DNA from: Candidatus Riesia pediculicola
GTDB taxonomy: Bacteria; Pseudomonadota; Gammaproteobacteria; Enterobacterales; Enterobacteriaceae
DNA length: 64,000 nucleotides
NCBI RefSeq assembly: GCF_002073915.1
Contig: NZ_CP012841.1
Span: 57,328-121,327 of the forward strand
Direction: 5' to 3'
Shown one piece after another: positions 1-10,068 of this stretch; position 1 is the stretch's first letter, and every line of letters begins with the position of its first letter. The notes under the pieces were generated by a model that was not told where the DNA came from, searched no databases, and saw only the letters and a list, made by a program, of their open reading frames with translations. The translations under genes and the position numbers were made by a program.

Positions 1-459
1 ATCTAGGATGGAATCGTTTTGTATAACATCGTATCTCTTTGTAAGACTCTTCAAATCGTGTTTATATGAACCTGATATATTGTCAGAAACATATGACGCT
101 AATTCAATATCAAAAAAATTATTTTTCAGATCTATGCCGTAATTTGACATGATTAAATAGTCCAATTTCAGATTTTTAGTAATTTTTCGAATATTTTTGT
201 CTAAAAAAATCAGTTGAATTTTAGAAAGTACATCTTTCATACATAATTGATTGGGAACATCTGGATAATTATGACCTAATGGAAAATAAATTGATTCGGA
301 TCCGTTGAAAAGATTGATTCCTACTATCTCAAAAGGTATTTCTTCGAAGTTTGTAATAATTACAAATGATACTCTTTTATTTAATTGAAACCTTTTAATC
401 CATTCGATTAATTTTTCTTTATCCAAAATGATTTTTCTTAAGAAATTAAACTGTTTCAT
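1..459 (-). CDS. polA: DNA polymerase I, Klenow part (partial, separate frame)
   Basis: Reading the minus strand from about 480 down to 1 gives an open frame without stops that continues beyond the left edge. It aligns by eye with the 3'-5' exonuclease domain of E. coli Pol I: a DKEKLIEWI stretch corresponds to DEETLKAWI, and KNLKLDY corresponds to QNLKYDR, keeping the Asp equivalent to D424. The metal-binding pair D355/E357 of the FDTE motif is replaced (VIITN), so proofreading is probably inactive. This frame is +1 relative to the upstream 5'-nuclease frame; the shift falls in an A8 run (minus sense, 498-505). An ATG at 459 lies where the E. coli Klenow fragment begins, so this could be a separately started protein, but no clear Shine-Dalgarno precedes it. 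Polymerase domain not visible. Confidence 0.8.
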   Translation of the reverse strand, partial: MKQFNFLRKIILDKEKLIEWIKRFQLNKRVSFVIITNFEEIPFEIVGINLFNGSESIYFPLGHNYPDVPNQLCMKDVLSKIQLIFLDKNIRKITKNLKLDYLIMSNYGIDLKNNFFDIELASYVSDNISGSYKHDLKSLTKRYDVIQNDSILD

Positions 460-478
460 ACTTTGTAAAGAAATGATT

Positions 479-1444
479 TTAATTTTCAATTGAATGATTT
501 TTTTTCTCAAAAAATAAATTTAATACAGATCTTGTTTTCGTTTCGTATAGAAACCAATTTCTCTCTCTCTCATGAGAGAGCCATTTTTTGAATCCATAAT
601 CAAGAAATAAACTCTTTAAAAAAACTGAATTTGGAGTATTTACAGATAAACATTTGTAATAAGGATCTAAATCTAAGTTAGTAACGATAGTTGCTAATTG
701 ATAAGAGAGTTCGGCGATATCTTGATTTTTTTTTATAATTTCTTTAATTTTTTCCGGATTTCTCGTAATCAAACAATTGATTTTCGATAAATTTCGATAT
801 ATATCCTTCACAGATCCTAGTCTGTTTAATAGATTTATGGCTATCTTTTTTCCAATTCCAGGAATTCCTGGAATATTATCAGATCGATCTCCTGCAAGAG
901 CAAAAAAGTCCGCTATCAAGTTTGGATGAACTCCATATTTATCAAATATTTCTCTCGGTCCAAGAATATTTTGAAACGGATCTATTAAAAAAACGTTCTT
1001 TTTTACAAGTTGTGCTAAATCTTTATCTCCAGTGCTTATCAGAACTGTCAGATTTTCTCTATGAAGAATGGAACGACAAACCAAAGATCCTATCGTATCA
1101 TCTCCTTCTACTGTAGGAATGGTTAATGTAGGAATACCCATGAACTGAATTATCAGTTTTAATGGGTCAATTTGTACAACCAAATCGCTAGGTATCTTTG
1201 GTCTATTTCCTTTATACAAATTAAACAATTTTTTTCTAAAATTTCTTTTCTTAGAATCAAATACTACTATTACATAAGCTGGTTGATGACGAAATATCAG
1301 CATTCTTAATGTTTTTATAAATCCATATATAGCATTGGATCTAAATGAATTCTTCTTAATTAAAAAAGAAAAAGCATAATACGAACGATATAGATGAAAA
1401 GATCCATCAACTATTAATAGAGACTCTCTTTTAAAGTTTTTCAT
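479..1444 (-). CDS. polA: DNA polymerase I, 5'-3' nuclease part
   Basis: 321 residues matching the N-terminal 5'-nuclease (FEN-like) domain of bacterial Pol I, which removes RNA primers and flaps in replication and repair. Visible signatures: LIVDGSFHLYRSYYAF at the N-terminus, VVFDSKKRNFRKKLF, the acidic VEGDDTIGSL, ISTGDKDLAQLV, and the helix-hairpin-helix region DRSDNIPGIPGIGKK. The frame ends at a TAA just after the A8 run (498-505), inside the linker that joins this domain to the Klenow part. Removing one A makes the frame run straight into the Klenow sequence. So it is either a frame-broken polA rescued by slippage, or a genuine split gene. The start at 1444 is the family start. It faces away from yfaE across a 440-base spacer. 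Confidence 0.9.
   Translation of the reverse strand: MKNFKRESLLIVDGSFHLYRSYYAFSFLIKKNSFRSNAIYGFIKTLRMLIFRHQPAYVIVVFDSKKRNFRKKLFNLYKGNRPKIPSDLVVQIDPLKLIIQFMGIPTLTIPTVEGDDTIGSLVCRSILHRENLTVLISTGDKDLAQLVKKNVFLIDPFQNILGPREIFDKYGVHPNLIADFFALAGDRSDNIPGIPGIGKKIAINLLNRLGSVKDIYRNLSKINCLITRNPEKIKEIIKKNQDIAELSYQLATIVTNLDLDPYYKCLSVNTPNSVFLKSLFLDYGFKKWLSHERERNWFLYETKTRSVLNLFFEKKNHSIEN
498..505 (-). other. A8 tract at the polA frame break
   Basis: Eight consecutive A on the coding (minus) strand. Codons before it are in the 5'-nuclease frame, and sense codons after it in the next frame are Klenow-like. Seven (or ten) A would give one continuous polA. Homopolymer slippage by RNA polymerase at such tracts is known to restore frames in AT-rich endosymbionts. 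Confidence 0.75.
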
Positions 1445-1884
1445 TTTTCAAGAATCTACAAAAAGATTTATAAGAAAAATTTTCGATGATTATTTTTTAA
1501 AAAATACAATTTCTTATGAACTGCGCTGAAATTAAAAACAAATCCATAAAACTCTATACCCTTCCATTTATAAAAGTGATAGATTCTAGCAACCATTGTC
1601 TAAAGAATTCAAAATTATAACACTGATGTATAACTGATTCGATAATGACGGATTTGTTTAAGTATTTTAGATGTAAATAATTTAAAATATCATCTATTTA
1701 ATTTTTATAAAAAATTTACTTTTCAACATCTCTTGATTTGAATGTTGGAAAACTTTTAACTTTCTCAACGGAAAGTCAAAAGAAAAGTCTCTCCTATAAA
1801 CATTCTCATTTTTAATTAGTTCAAATTAAAACTGAGTATAATCATAAATTAATGATGAATGCTCTTTCATTTAAGAATTTACTT
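1445..1884. other. Spacer between polA and yfaE
   Basis: 440 A/T-rich bases. In E. coli polA and nrdAB-yfaE are far apart, so this is a rearrangement junction. No RNA gene, convincing promoter or recognisable gene remnant was seen. Confidence 0.5.
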
Positions 1885-2145
1885 TTAACAGATTTCTATA
1901 ACAATATTATTCACTGGGCGACAAATGCAAGTTAATATTTCTTTAGACTTCAATAAAGCGATAGGACGATAAAAATAGGAAATATCTCCTTTTTTTAGAT
2001 AGACTTTACATAATCCACAAAATCCTAATTGACATTGATACCCAATGGGAATCTGGTTGTTTTGTAAAACTTCCAAAATATTTCTATGAAATTTACGATC
2101 GAAAAATATCTCTCTTTTTTTGAGAAAAATTTTAAAAGATTTCAT
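1885..2145 (-). CDS. yfaE: 2Fe-2S ferredoxin YfaE (radical-cofactor maintenance for NrdB)
   Basis: 86 residues, same size as E. coli YfaE. The plant-type ferredoxin cysteine motif is visible as CQLGFCGLC (CxxxxCxxC), with the fourth Cys near the C-terminus in ILTCICRP. YfaE donates electrons to regenerate the diferric-tyrosyl cofactor of class Ia ribonucleotide reductase. It begins 2 bases after the nrdB stop, so it is the last gene of an nrdA-nrdB-yfaE operon as in E. coli. Retention in a reduced genome fits a sole dependence on the class Ia enzyme. Confidence 0.92.
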   Translation of the reverse strand: MKSFKIFLKKREIFFDRKFHRNILEVLQNNQIPIGYQCQLGFCGLCKVYLKKGDISYFYRPIALLKSKEILTCICRPVNNIVIEIC

Positions 2146-2147
2146 AA

Positions 2148-3275
2148 CTAAAGCTCAAAATTACTCAATTTATTCAAATCTACCTTTGTATCTACTTGTC
2201 CTACTAGATAAGAACTAACTTCAGTTTCTTGAGGAGCGGATTGTATATTATCTGAAGATAACCATGCATTAATCCATGGAATTGGATTGATTTTCTTGAT
2301 TAAATCTTTTTTTAAACCTATAGCTCTCATTCTAACTTCAGTAATATAATCTATATATTCTTTCAAAATTTTTTTGTTTAATCCAATTAAATTTCCGTTT
2401 GAAAAGAGATAATCTGCCCATCTTTTTTCTTGATCCGAAACATTTAGAAATATTTTTTGACAAATCATAAGACATTCTTTTGAAATTTCAATCATCTCTT
2501 TATCTTCTTTTGAAGATTGCATGATGTTGATCATATGTTGAGTACCAGTAACATGAAGTGCTTCATCTCTGGCAATCAATTTGATAATTTTTGCATTTCC
2601 TTCCATTAATTCTTTTTCTGCAAAAGCGAAAGAACATGCAAAACTTACGTAAAATCGAATCGATTCTAATGCATTTACGCTGATCAAACATAAATATAAA
2701 GATTTCTTCAATTCTCTTAAAGAAACAGTGACTTTTTTTTCATGTATTTTATGTATACCTTCTCCAAAAGTTTGATATAAACGAATTAATTGAATCAAAT
2801 GATCATAATAAAAAGAAATATCTTTTGCTCTATCGATAATTTCTTGATTAGATACAATTTTATCAAAGATTAAAGATGGATCATCTATAATATTACGAAT
2901 AATATATGTGTATGATCTAGAATGGATAGTTTCTGAAAATGACCAAGTTTCTATCCAGTTTTCCACTTCTGGCAAGGAAACGATCGGTAAAAAAGCACAA
3001 TTAGGACTTCTTGATTGAATTGAATCTAAGAGAATTTGATACTGTAAGTTTCTAATGAATATCTTTTTTTCATAAAGTTTTAAAGATTGATAATCGATTC
3101 TATCTTTGGATATATCGATTTCTTCTGGTCTCCAAAAAAATGATAATTGCTTTTCTGTTAAAGTTTCAAAAATCGAATATTTTTGTTGATCGAACCTAGA
3201 AATATTAACATGATTACCAAAAAACATAGGTTCCTTCAGTGGATCATTACTTATTTTTGAAAAAACTGTATACAT
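2148..3275 (-). CDS. nrdB: Ribonucleoside-diphosphate reductase class Ia, beta subunit
   Basis: 375 residues, as in E. coli NrdB (376). It houses the diiron-tyrosyl radical. Seen: [16 protein letters not shown] carries the ligands equivalent to E115 and H118 and the radical Tyr122; [16 protein letters not shown] and [13 protein letters not shown] carry E204, E238 and H241. The C-terminal tail ([19 protein letters not shown]) is the NrdA-binding peptide. It starts 11 bases after the nrdA stop and is followed at once by yfaE, so translation is probably coupled. Confidence 0.97.
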   Translation of the reverse strand: MYTVFSKISNDPLKEPMFFGNHVNISRFDQQKYSIFETLTEKQLSFFWRPEEIDISKDRIDYQSLKLYEKKIFIRNLQYQILLDSIQSRSPNCAFLPIVSLPEVENWIETWSFSETIHSRSYTYIIRNIIDDPSLIFDKIVSNQEIIDRAKDISFYYDHLIQLIRLYQTFGEGIHKIHEKKVTVSLRELKKSLYLCLISVNALESIRFYVSFACSFAFAEKELMEGNAKIIKLIARDEALHVTGTQHMINIMQSSKEDKEMIEISKECLMICQKIFLNVSDQEKRWADYLFSNGNLIGLNKKILKEYIDYITEVRMRAIGLKKDLIKKINPIPWINAWLSSDNIQSAPQETEVSSYLVGQVDTKVDLNKLSNFEL

Positions 3276-3286
3276 TTTTTACCTCT

Positions 3287-5581
3287 TTAAACTTTACAGG
3301 CATGACTACTACAACTTTCATCCATACTATTTTCTATAATACTCTCAGATTTTTCTTGTATTTTATCCGATCCATCCCGAGTATTGTGATAGTAAAGTGT
3401 TTTGATTCCATATTTATATGCCAATAATAAATCCTTTAAAAGATGATTCATTGGAATCTGATTTCTATAAAATTTAGAAGGATCGTAATTTGTATTAGCT
3501 GAAATGGATTGATCAACAAACTTTTGTATGATTCCAACTAATTGCAAATATCCTATATTATTTGGCATTTCCCATAAAAGCTCGTATTTTTTCTTAAGTC
3601 GATCATACTCAGGTACTATTTGACGAAGAATTCCATCTTTTGACACTTTTATGCTCATAAATCCTCTAGGAGGTTCTATTCCATTAGTAGCATTAGAAAT
3701 TTGTGAGGATGTTTCAGAAGGCATAACAGCTGATAAAGTAGAGTTCCTTAAACCATACTTTTTAATTCTTTCTCTTAAAGATTTCCAGTCATAATGTAAA
3801 GGTTCAGAAGTTAGATGATCTAGAGATTTTTTGTAATTATCTATCGGCAAAATGCCTTTTGAATAATTGGTATGATGAAACCAAGAGCAAGCACCTTTCT
3901 CTTTTGCTAATTGATTCGAAGCTTTTAAAAGATAATATTGAATAGCTTCAAATGTTTTATGAGTTAAGTTGTTTGCACTGCTATCTGAATATTTTACGTG
4001 ATTTTTAGCTAGATAATAAGCATAATTTATAACACCAATTCCTAGCGTTCGACGACTAATAGAACTTTTTTTGGCAGCCAATATTGGGTAATCTTGGTAA
4101 TCTAATAATGCGTCTAGTGCTCTAACAATTAGATCAGAAAGGTCTTCTAATTCCTCTAGAGAACGAATTTCACCTAAATTGAAAGCAGAAAGAGTACATA
4201 ATGCAATTTCTCCTTCCTGATCGTTAATATTATATAAAGGATGAGTTGGAAGAAGAACTTCTAGACATAAATTTGATTGTCGAATCGGAGCAATCTTTGA
4301 GTCAAATGGACTATGCGTGTTGCAATGATCAACATTTTGAATATATGTTCTTCCGGTAGAAGACCGTTCTTGCATCATTTTAGAAAACAGATCTACCGCT
4401 TTTACTCTCTTTTTACGAATATTCTGATCTAATTCATATTTTTTATAAAGGTTCTCAAATTTATCTTGATCTGAAAAAAAACAAGAATACAGGTCTGGAA
4501 CGTCAGAAGGACTAAATAAAGTGATTTCTTCTCCTCTAATCAATCTCTCATACATTAGTTTATTAATTTGTACAGCATAATCTAGATGACGAACTCGATT
4601 ACTCTCAACTCCTCTATTGTTCTTTAAGACCAATAGACTTTCAACTTCTAGATGCCAAATTGGATAGAATATGGTTGCTGCACCTCCACGAATTCCTCCT
4701 TGAGAACATGATTTTACAGCTGCTTGAAAATATTTATAAAATGGTATACATCCTGTGTGAAATGCTTCTCCTTGTCGAATAGGACTTCCAATTGCACGAA
4801 TACGACCAGCATTGATTCCTATTCCTGCTCTTTGTGAAACATATTTCACAATAGAACTAGCCGTGGCATTTATTGAATCCAAACTATCATCACATTCTAT
4901 TAAAACACAAGAACTAAATTGACGAGTTGGAGTTCTGATTCCTGCCATGATAGGTGTAGGAAGCGATATTTTAAATGTAGAGATTGCATCATAAAAACGT
5001 TTCACATAAATCAACCTAACGTCCTTAGGGTATATTGAAAAAAGACAAGCAGATACTAAAATATAAAGAAATTGAGCACTTTCATAAATTTTTCCTGTGA
5101 CTCGATCTTTAACTAGATATTTTCCTTCCAATTGTTTAACTGCTGCATAACAAAAATTCATATCTCTTAAATGATTAATAAACTGATCCATTTTTTGAAA
5201 TTCTTCTACGGAATAATCTTCTAGTAATCTATAATCATATTTTCCAATACTAACCATATTTTTTACATGTTGATATAATTTTGGAGGATTGAATTCTCCA
5301 TATGCATCTTTTCTCAAATAAGAAATCGCTAACCTAGCAGAAAGATATTGATAATCTGGTATTTTGGTAGATATCAAATCTGCAGATGTTTTAATGATAA
5401 TTTGATGAATTAGTTTAGTTTGAATTTTATTATAAAATTGAATACAAGAAAGATCTTGTATTTTAGAAATAGAAATTCCTTGTAACCCATCCGCAGATAA
5501 AGTGATTAACCTTTTTATTTTTTTAAGATCTATCTTTTCTAAATCTCCATTTCTTTTAGTAACCAAAAAATTATATTTCAT
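3287..5581 (-). CDS. nrdA: Ribonucleoside-diphosphate reductase class Ia, alpha subunit
   Basis: 764 residues (E. coli 761). It reduces ribonucleotides to deoxyribonucleotides. An N-terminal ATP-cone (residues about 1-95, VTKRNGDLEKIDLKKI) suggests that dATP/ATP activity control is kept. Catalytic residues visible: the QFSSCVLIECDDS cysteine (C225 equivalent), NLCLEV (N437/C439/E441), ALCTLSAFNLG (C462), the radical-transfer pair LYYHNTRDG (Y730/Y731), and the C-terminal thioredoxin-reactive CSSHAC. First gene of the nrdA-nrdB-yfaE operon. Confidence 0.97.
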   Translation of the reverse strand: MKYNFLVTKRNGDLEKIDLKKIKRLITLSADGLQGISISKIQDLSCIQFYNKIQTKLIHQIIIKTSADLISTKIPDYQYLSARLAISYLRKDAYGEFNPPKLYQHVKNMVSIGKYDYRLLEDYSVEEFQKMDQFINHLRDMNFCYAAVKQLEGKYLVKDRVTGKIYESAQFLYILVSACLFSIYPKDVRLIYVKRFYDAISTFKISLPTPIMAGIRTPTRQFSSCVLIECDDSLDSINATASSIVKYVSQRAGIGINAGRIRAIGSPIRQGEAFHTGCIPFYKYFQAAVKSCSQGGIRGGAATIFYPIWHLEVESLLVLKNNRGVESNRVRHLDYAVQINKLMYERLIRGEEITLFSPSDVPDLYSCFFSDQDKFENLYKKYELDQNIRKKRVKAVDLFSKMMQERSSTGRTYIQNVDHCNTHSPFDSKIAPIRQSNLCLEVLLPTHPLYNINDQEGEIALCTLSAFNLGEIRSLEELEDLSDLIVRALDALLDYQDYPILAAKKSSISRRTLGIGVINYAYYLAKNHVKYSDSSANNLTHKTFEAIQYYLLKASNQLAKEKGACSWFHHTNYSKGILPIDNYKKSLDHLTSEPLHYDWKSLRERIKKYGLRNSTLSAVMPSETSSQISNATNGIEPPRGFMSIKVSKDGILRQIVPEYDRLKKKYELLWEMPNNIGYLQLVGIIQKFVDQSISANTNYDPSKFYRNQIPMNHLLKDLLLAYKYGIKTLYYHNTRDGSDKIQEKSESIIENSMDESCSSHACKV

Positions 5582-5856
5582 GAGTTAAATCGATATTTCA
5601 TAAATATTAGAACTACAAAAAGCTGATATTTTTATAGAAACAATAATGATTTAGCAAGAAATCGTCAGAAATGTAGTGCGAAAGAATATAACTGAGTTTT
5701 TTCATTGGAATTTTCGGAAATTTAATTTTTTAGAAAAAAACCAAATAAACTTATCTAGATAAATATAAAAAATTTAAAATCGAGAAAAGGATTAAAGAAC
5801 CAATCGATGAATAATAAAAACTAATTTTGATACTTCTTATAAAGAAATTATTAAAA

Positions 5857-6567
5857 CTAGGAAGAAACAGCATGAATCATATAATTGATGTCTAAATTAT
5901 CTCTGAAATAAAATTTATTCAAAAAAAAATTATAGTTCAGACCAATTATGTGTTTCTCTTTCATTTTAGTTTGATCGATCCAGTCTAGTAATTCACAAGG
6001 TGAAATGAATTTTTGTACATTGTGGGTGTTTTTTGGGAAAATTTTTAGAATTTTCTCAGCAAAAAAAATCAAAAAAAACCAAGACTTTATGCTTCTATTA
6101 ATCGTAGAAAATAATACATGTCCTCCTTTTTTTATTAACTTATTACAAGATAAAACTATACTTTTAGGATTTGGAACATGTTCTAACATTTCCATGCAAG
6201 TTATTATATCATATTTATTTCTATTCTTTTTTACATGTTGTTCTATAGTCTCTAATAGATAACTAATTTTCATTTTTTTTTTAGATGCTTGAAACTTGGC
6301 AATTTCCAACATTTTTTTTGACATATCGATTCCTGTTACAATTCCCCCTTTTTTGGTCATACTTTCTGATAAAATTCCTCCACCACATCCAACATCAAGT
6401 ATTTTTTTGCCAAATAACCCATTACAACAATCCAAAATAAACTCTAGACGTAATGTGTTCATCTTATATAAAAAAAAATACATACCAGACTTTTTATAAA
6501 AGTCGAAATAAGATTTATCGAACTTTTTAATTTCATCGAAATCTACATTTTTTTTTTCAAAGCTCAT
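5857..6567 (-). CDS. ubiG: Ubiquinone biosynthesis O-methyltransferase UbiG
   Basis: SAM-dependent methyltransferase that performs both O-methylations of ubiquinone synthesis. Motif I is visible (KKILDVGCGGGILSESM), then GIDMSKKMLEIAK and DIITCMEMLEHVPNP, all close to E. coli UbiG, and the C-terminal HIIGLNYN region. I chose the ATG at 6567 (236 residues, E. coli 240); a TTG at 6582 would add five residues. An A10 run lies a few codons after this start. Divergent from gyrA, exactly as in E. coli. Confidence 0.93.
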   Translation of the reverse strand: MSFEKKNVDFDEIKKFDKSYFDFYKKSGMYFFLYKMNTLRLEFILDCCNGLFGKKILDVGCGGGILSESMTKKGGIVTGIDMSKKMLEIAKFQASKKKMKISYLLETIEQHVKKNRNKYDIITCMEMLEHVPNPKSIVLSCNKLIKKGGHVLFSTINRSIKSWFFLIFFAEKILKIFPKNTHNVQKFISPCELLDWIDQTKMKEKHIIGLNYNFFLNKFYFRDNLDINYMIHAVSS

Positions 6568-6723
6568 TTCATTTTTTTTCAATATAAAATACTTTTCGCA
6601 CTACAATTAAGTTAATTAATATTATAATATATTAACTACCTTATTTATATTTTATTCTGATAAAATAAAGAGAAGTTTATATAATTTCATTTTTAACGCA
6701 ATAATTAACATAAGGCTATTTCT
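6568..6723. promoter_or_regulatory. Divergent ubiG/gyrA control region
   Basis: The 156 bases between the two divergent starts must hold both promoters. They are almost pure A/T with several TATAAT-like hexamers (for example around 6622-6640), so no single promoter can be assigned. A TAAGG about 10 bases before the GTG of gyrA is its likely ribosome-binding site. Confidence 0.35.
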
Positions 6724-9261
6724 GTGAAAAATGTATCTAAAGAAGTATCATCAATCAGCATTGAAGAAGAATTGAAACGTTCTTACTTAGATTACGCTAT
6801 GTCTGTGATTGTTGGAAGAGCTCTTCCTGACGTACGAGATGGGTTGAAACCAGTTCATAGAAGAGTTTTATATGCTATGAAGAAACTTGGAAATGATTAT
6901 AACAGCCCATATAAAAAATCAGCGAGAATAGTTGGAGATGTTATTGGGAAGTATCATCCTCACGGAGATGGATCAGTTTATGATGCAATAGTTCGTTTAG
7001 CACAACCATTTTCTATGAGATATGCATTAATAGATGGACAGGGAAATTTTGGATCGATTGATGGAGATTCAGCTGCTGCAATGCGATATACAGAAATCAG
7101 AATGTCAAAAATAGCTCAAGAGATTCTAGAAGATCTTGAAAAAAATACGGTAGATTTTGTTCCAAATTACGACGGAAACGAAAAAATTCCGGATGTAATG
7201 CCTACTAAAATTCCGAATCTATTAATTAATGGATCATCTGGAATTGCAGTTGGAATGACTACAAACATTCCACCACATAACATTGTCGAAGTTATTGACG
7301 CTTGTCTTGCCTATATTAATGATAACGACATACAAACAGAAGAACTGGTAAAATATATTCGAGGACCAGACTTTCCAACGGCAGCAATTATATATGAAAA
7401 AAAAGAACAAATAGTACATGCGTATCGAACAGGAAAAGGGACAATTCAAGTTCGTGCACTTACTGAGATAGAAAACGATAAAAAAAATAATCGAACTTCT
7501 ATAATAATAAGAGAAATTCCTTATCAAATTAACAAAATTAGATTAATTGAAAAAATTGTAGAACTGGTTAAAGAAAGAAAAATAGATGGAATTCATGAAG
7601 TCAGAGATGAGTCAGACAAAGATGGAATGAGGGTTGTTATAGAATTAAAGAGAGAATCAGAAGCAAATTTCGTATTAAACAGCTTATATGCTCTAACTCG
7701 ACTGCAAACTTCGATTAATATAAATATGATAGCCCTTCTAAAGGGAAAGCCAACTCTTTTAAATTTAAAAAAAATTATTTCTTCTTTTATAGATTACAGA
7801 AAAGAAATAGTTATTAAAAGAACGATATTCGAACTAAACCAAGCCAAGAAAAGAGTTCTTTCGTTAGAAGCAATGATCATTTCATTAAAAAATATTGATT
7901 TTATCATCTCGTTAATCAAAGGAGCAAGTACTCCAAAAGAAGCCAGATTGCGTTTAACATCCTTCTGTTGGAAATTAGAAGAAACTTTAATTGAGCTTGA
8001 TCGATTTTATTCAAAAAAGAAAGATTGGAAAAATTGTTTTGAAAATCATTTAGATCGTTTTCAAAAGAGTAACTATCGATTTAATGAAGAACAAGCACAA
8101 ACGATACTAGATTTGAAACTTCAGAAATTAACTAATTTAGAGAAAGAAAAAGTATTTGAAGAGTATATTTCTCTAACAAAAGAAATAACGTCCTTAGTTC
8201 AAATACTTCAAAACTCGAATCGATTAATGGAAATTATTAAGAACGAGTTGATATACATCAAGAATCAATATCGAGATAAAAGAAGAACAAAAATTATTGA
8301 AGATAATAGTAAATTCAATCAAGAAGATCTTATTAAGAAAAAGAAAGTAATTGTAATTTTATCGAACCAAGGATATATTAAGTTTCAGTCAATTTCTGAT
8401 TATGATATACAAAAAAGAGGAGGAAAAGGAAAATCTTCAACTCGATTGAAAGAAAAAGATTTTGTAAAATCTGTATTAGTAACTGATACTCACGAAAATA
8501 TACTATGTGTTTCCAATTTTGGAAGAATTTTTTCAATCAAGGTTTATCAACTACCTGAATCTAGTAGATTTTCTTTAGGAAAACCGATTGTCAACTTCTT
8601 ATCTCTAAAAGATGGAGAAAAAATTACTTCTATATTTTCATTGAAAAATTTCAAAAAAGGAAATTATATATTGATAGCTACTTTGATGGGACTAATTAAA
8701 AAAATTTCAATGGACTTTTTGACAAAAGCTCGAAAAAGCGGAATTATCATAATTAACTTAAATAAAAGGGATGAAGTAATTGCTATGGACTCAGTAAAAA
8801 AAAGAAGTGAAATTATTCTCTTTACTTCTTCTGCTAAAGCAATTCGATTCTCAGAAAACTCTGTTCGTCTTACAGGAAGAAAATCCATGGGCGTGATGGG
8901 TGTCAAGATTCAAAAAGATGAAAAATTAGTTTCCATGATAATTGTAGAAAAAGACAAAGATATCTTGACGATTACTGAAAATGGATATGGAAATCGAACT
9001 AAAGAATCTGAATATCTAAAAAAATCTCGTTTTATTCGTGGTGTTTCGGTTATTAAAAATGATGAAAGAAATGGAAAAATAGTAGGTGCCATACAAGTCG
9101 AAAGAAAAGATCAAGTTGTAATATTTACTAATTATGGAATCTTAATTAGAATTTTAGTAAAAGATATTAGTGTGTTTAAAAGAAATACTAAAGGAATTAT
9201 TTTAATTCGAAAAATAAACGATCAAGTGGTTTCTGGAATTTATCGTGTGTCATCGATTTAA
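6724..9261 (+). CDS. gyrA: DNA gyrase subunit A
   Basis: 845 residues (E. coli 875). It breaks and rejoins DNA during ATP-driven negative supercoiling with GyrB. Starts with GTG. Seen: winged-helix region SSYLDYAM-type N-terminus, active-site Tyr in [10 protein letters not shown], and the GyrA box QKRGGKG near residue 561, which is needed for DNA wrapping and tells gyrase from topoisomerase IV. The acidic C-terminal tail is reduced. In the quinolone pocket the sequence is [10 protein letters not shown], where E. coli has HPHGDSAVYD: the position of Ser83 is Gly and Ala84 is Ser, while Asp87 is kept. Confidence 0.97.
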   Translation: MKNVSKEVSSISIEEELKRSYLDYAMSVIVGRALPDVRDGLKPVHRRVLYAMKKLGNDYNSPYKKSARIVGDVIGKYHPHGDGSVYDAIVRLAQPFSMRYALIDGQGNFGSIDGDSAAAMRYTEIRMSKIAQEILEDLEKNTVDFVPNYDGNEKIPDVMPTKIPNLLINGSSGIAVGMTTNIPPHNIVEVIDACLAYINDNDIQTEELVKYIRGPDFPTAAIIYEKKEQIVHAYRTGKGTIQVRALTEIENDKKNNRTSIIIREIPYQINKIRLIEKIVELVKERKIDGIHEVRDESDKDGMRVVIELKRESEANFVLNSLYALTRLQTSININMIALLKGKPTLLNLKKIISSFIDYRKEIVIKRTIFELNQAKKRVLSLEAMIISLKNIDFIISLIKGASTPKEARLRLTSFCWKLEETLIELDRFYSKKKDWKNCFENHLDRFQKSNYRFNEEQAQTILDLKLQKLTNLEKEKVFEEYISLTKEITSLVQILQNSNRLMEIIKNELIYIKNQYRDKRRTKIIEDNSKFNQEDLIKKKKVIVILSNQGYIKFQSISDYDIQKRGGKGKSSTRLKEKDFVKSVLVTDTHENILCVSNFGRIFSIKVYQLPESSRFSLGKPIVNFLSLKDGEKITSIFSLKNFKKGNYILIATLMGLIKKISMDFLTKARKSGIIIINLNKRDEVIAMDSVKKRSEIILFTSSAKAIRFSENSVRLTGRKSMGVMGVKIQKDEKLVSMIIVEKDKDILTITENGYGNRTKESEYLKKSRFIRGVSVIKNDERNGKIVGAIQVERKDQVVIFTNYGILIRILVKDISVFKRNTKGIILIRKINDQVVSGIYRVSSI

Positions 9262-9283
9262 TAATTTATTATTTATAATATAT

Positions 9284-9308
9284 AAGATTTATTTCCTTCA
9301 TAAATCTT
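9284..9308 (+). terminator. Hairpin after gyrA
   Basis: Perfect 9-base inverted repeat AAGATTTAT / ATAAATCTT with a 7-base loop, 23 bases after the gyrA stop, followed by CTTTTC. It is A/T-rich and the following T-run is short, so this is a candidate intrinsic terminator only. Confidence 0.45.
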
Positions 9309-9474
9309 CTTTTCACCAATAGAAAGATCGTATTAATCGAATTAATAATATGTTGAAACTGATAATCAAGAACTAAGAACTTAATTCCATTTCATGAGTC
9401 TTCCTTTAGGAGTATTTTAAGGAGTTTTTTGGATAAGTTAATTAAATTTTTCTGATCTTTCAGACTAAAAAATA

Positions 9475-9547
<73 letters not shown>

Positions 9548-9674
9548 AATAATTGGATTTTGATTTTTTGAATTCCTTGAAAAAATGCGACAAGAAAATA
9601 CTAACAAGAGAAATTTCTTTTCAAATTTAATCTTGATTAAAGATTGAACTTACTTGAAGGAAGATAGACTTATT

Positions 9675-9971
9675 TTAAACTTCAAAGAAATCTATATGTA
9701 TAATTTCACCTGTATAAGGATGTCTTTGAACTTCTTGAATACGCACGTTTCTCTCTTCTAAATTCTCTTTTGAGAATTTAATTTGAAGAACGAAAAAGTT
9801 TCTAGGATTTACGTTCTTTTCCAACTTTAAAATGTCCTTTCTCTGAATCCTAATTAAACGATTTTTATTTTTTTTTATATGTAAAATTGCTGGAATTTCT
9901 TTTCTTTTTTTTATCCTACGGTTATATACTTTTCCTGTACTTGTTCGAATTTTTGCACCGATTTGTATCAT
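9675..9971 (-). CDS. rplY: 50S ribosomal protein L25
   Basis: 98 residues from the ATG at 9971 (E. coli L25 94). L25 binds 5S rRNA. Seen: the N-terminal RTSTGKVYNRRIKKRKEIPAI pattern resembles [20 protein letters not shown], and the diagnostic C-terminus VQRHPYTGEIIHIDF matches VQRHPYKPKLQHIDF. A purine-rich GGTGGTGG just upstream of this ATG serves as ribosome-binding site; the in-frame GTG codons within it are less likely starts. Short, single-domain form without the CTC extension. Confidence 0.92.
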   Translation of the reverse strand: MIQIGAKIRTSTGKVYNRRIKKRKEIPAILHIKKNKNRLIRIQRKDILKLEKNVNPRNFFVLQIKFSKENLEERNVRIQEVQRHPYTGEIIHIDFFEV

Positions 9972-10068
9972 AGCCACCACCTTTTTTCAGATAAATTGTT
10001 ATTAAATACTACTTTCTTAGAAAGAAATTTTAAAAATATCAAATTCTTGATAATAAAAATATAAAAAG

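Noticed and set aside
7234-7527. 97-codon minus-strand frame inside gyrA
   Set aside because: Antisense shadow; gyrA on the plus strand is unmistakable.
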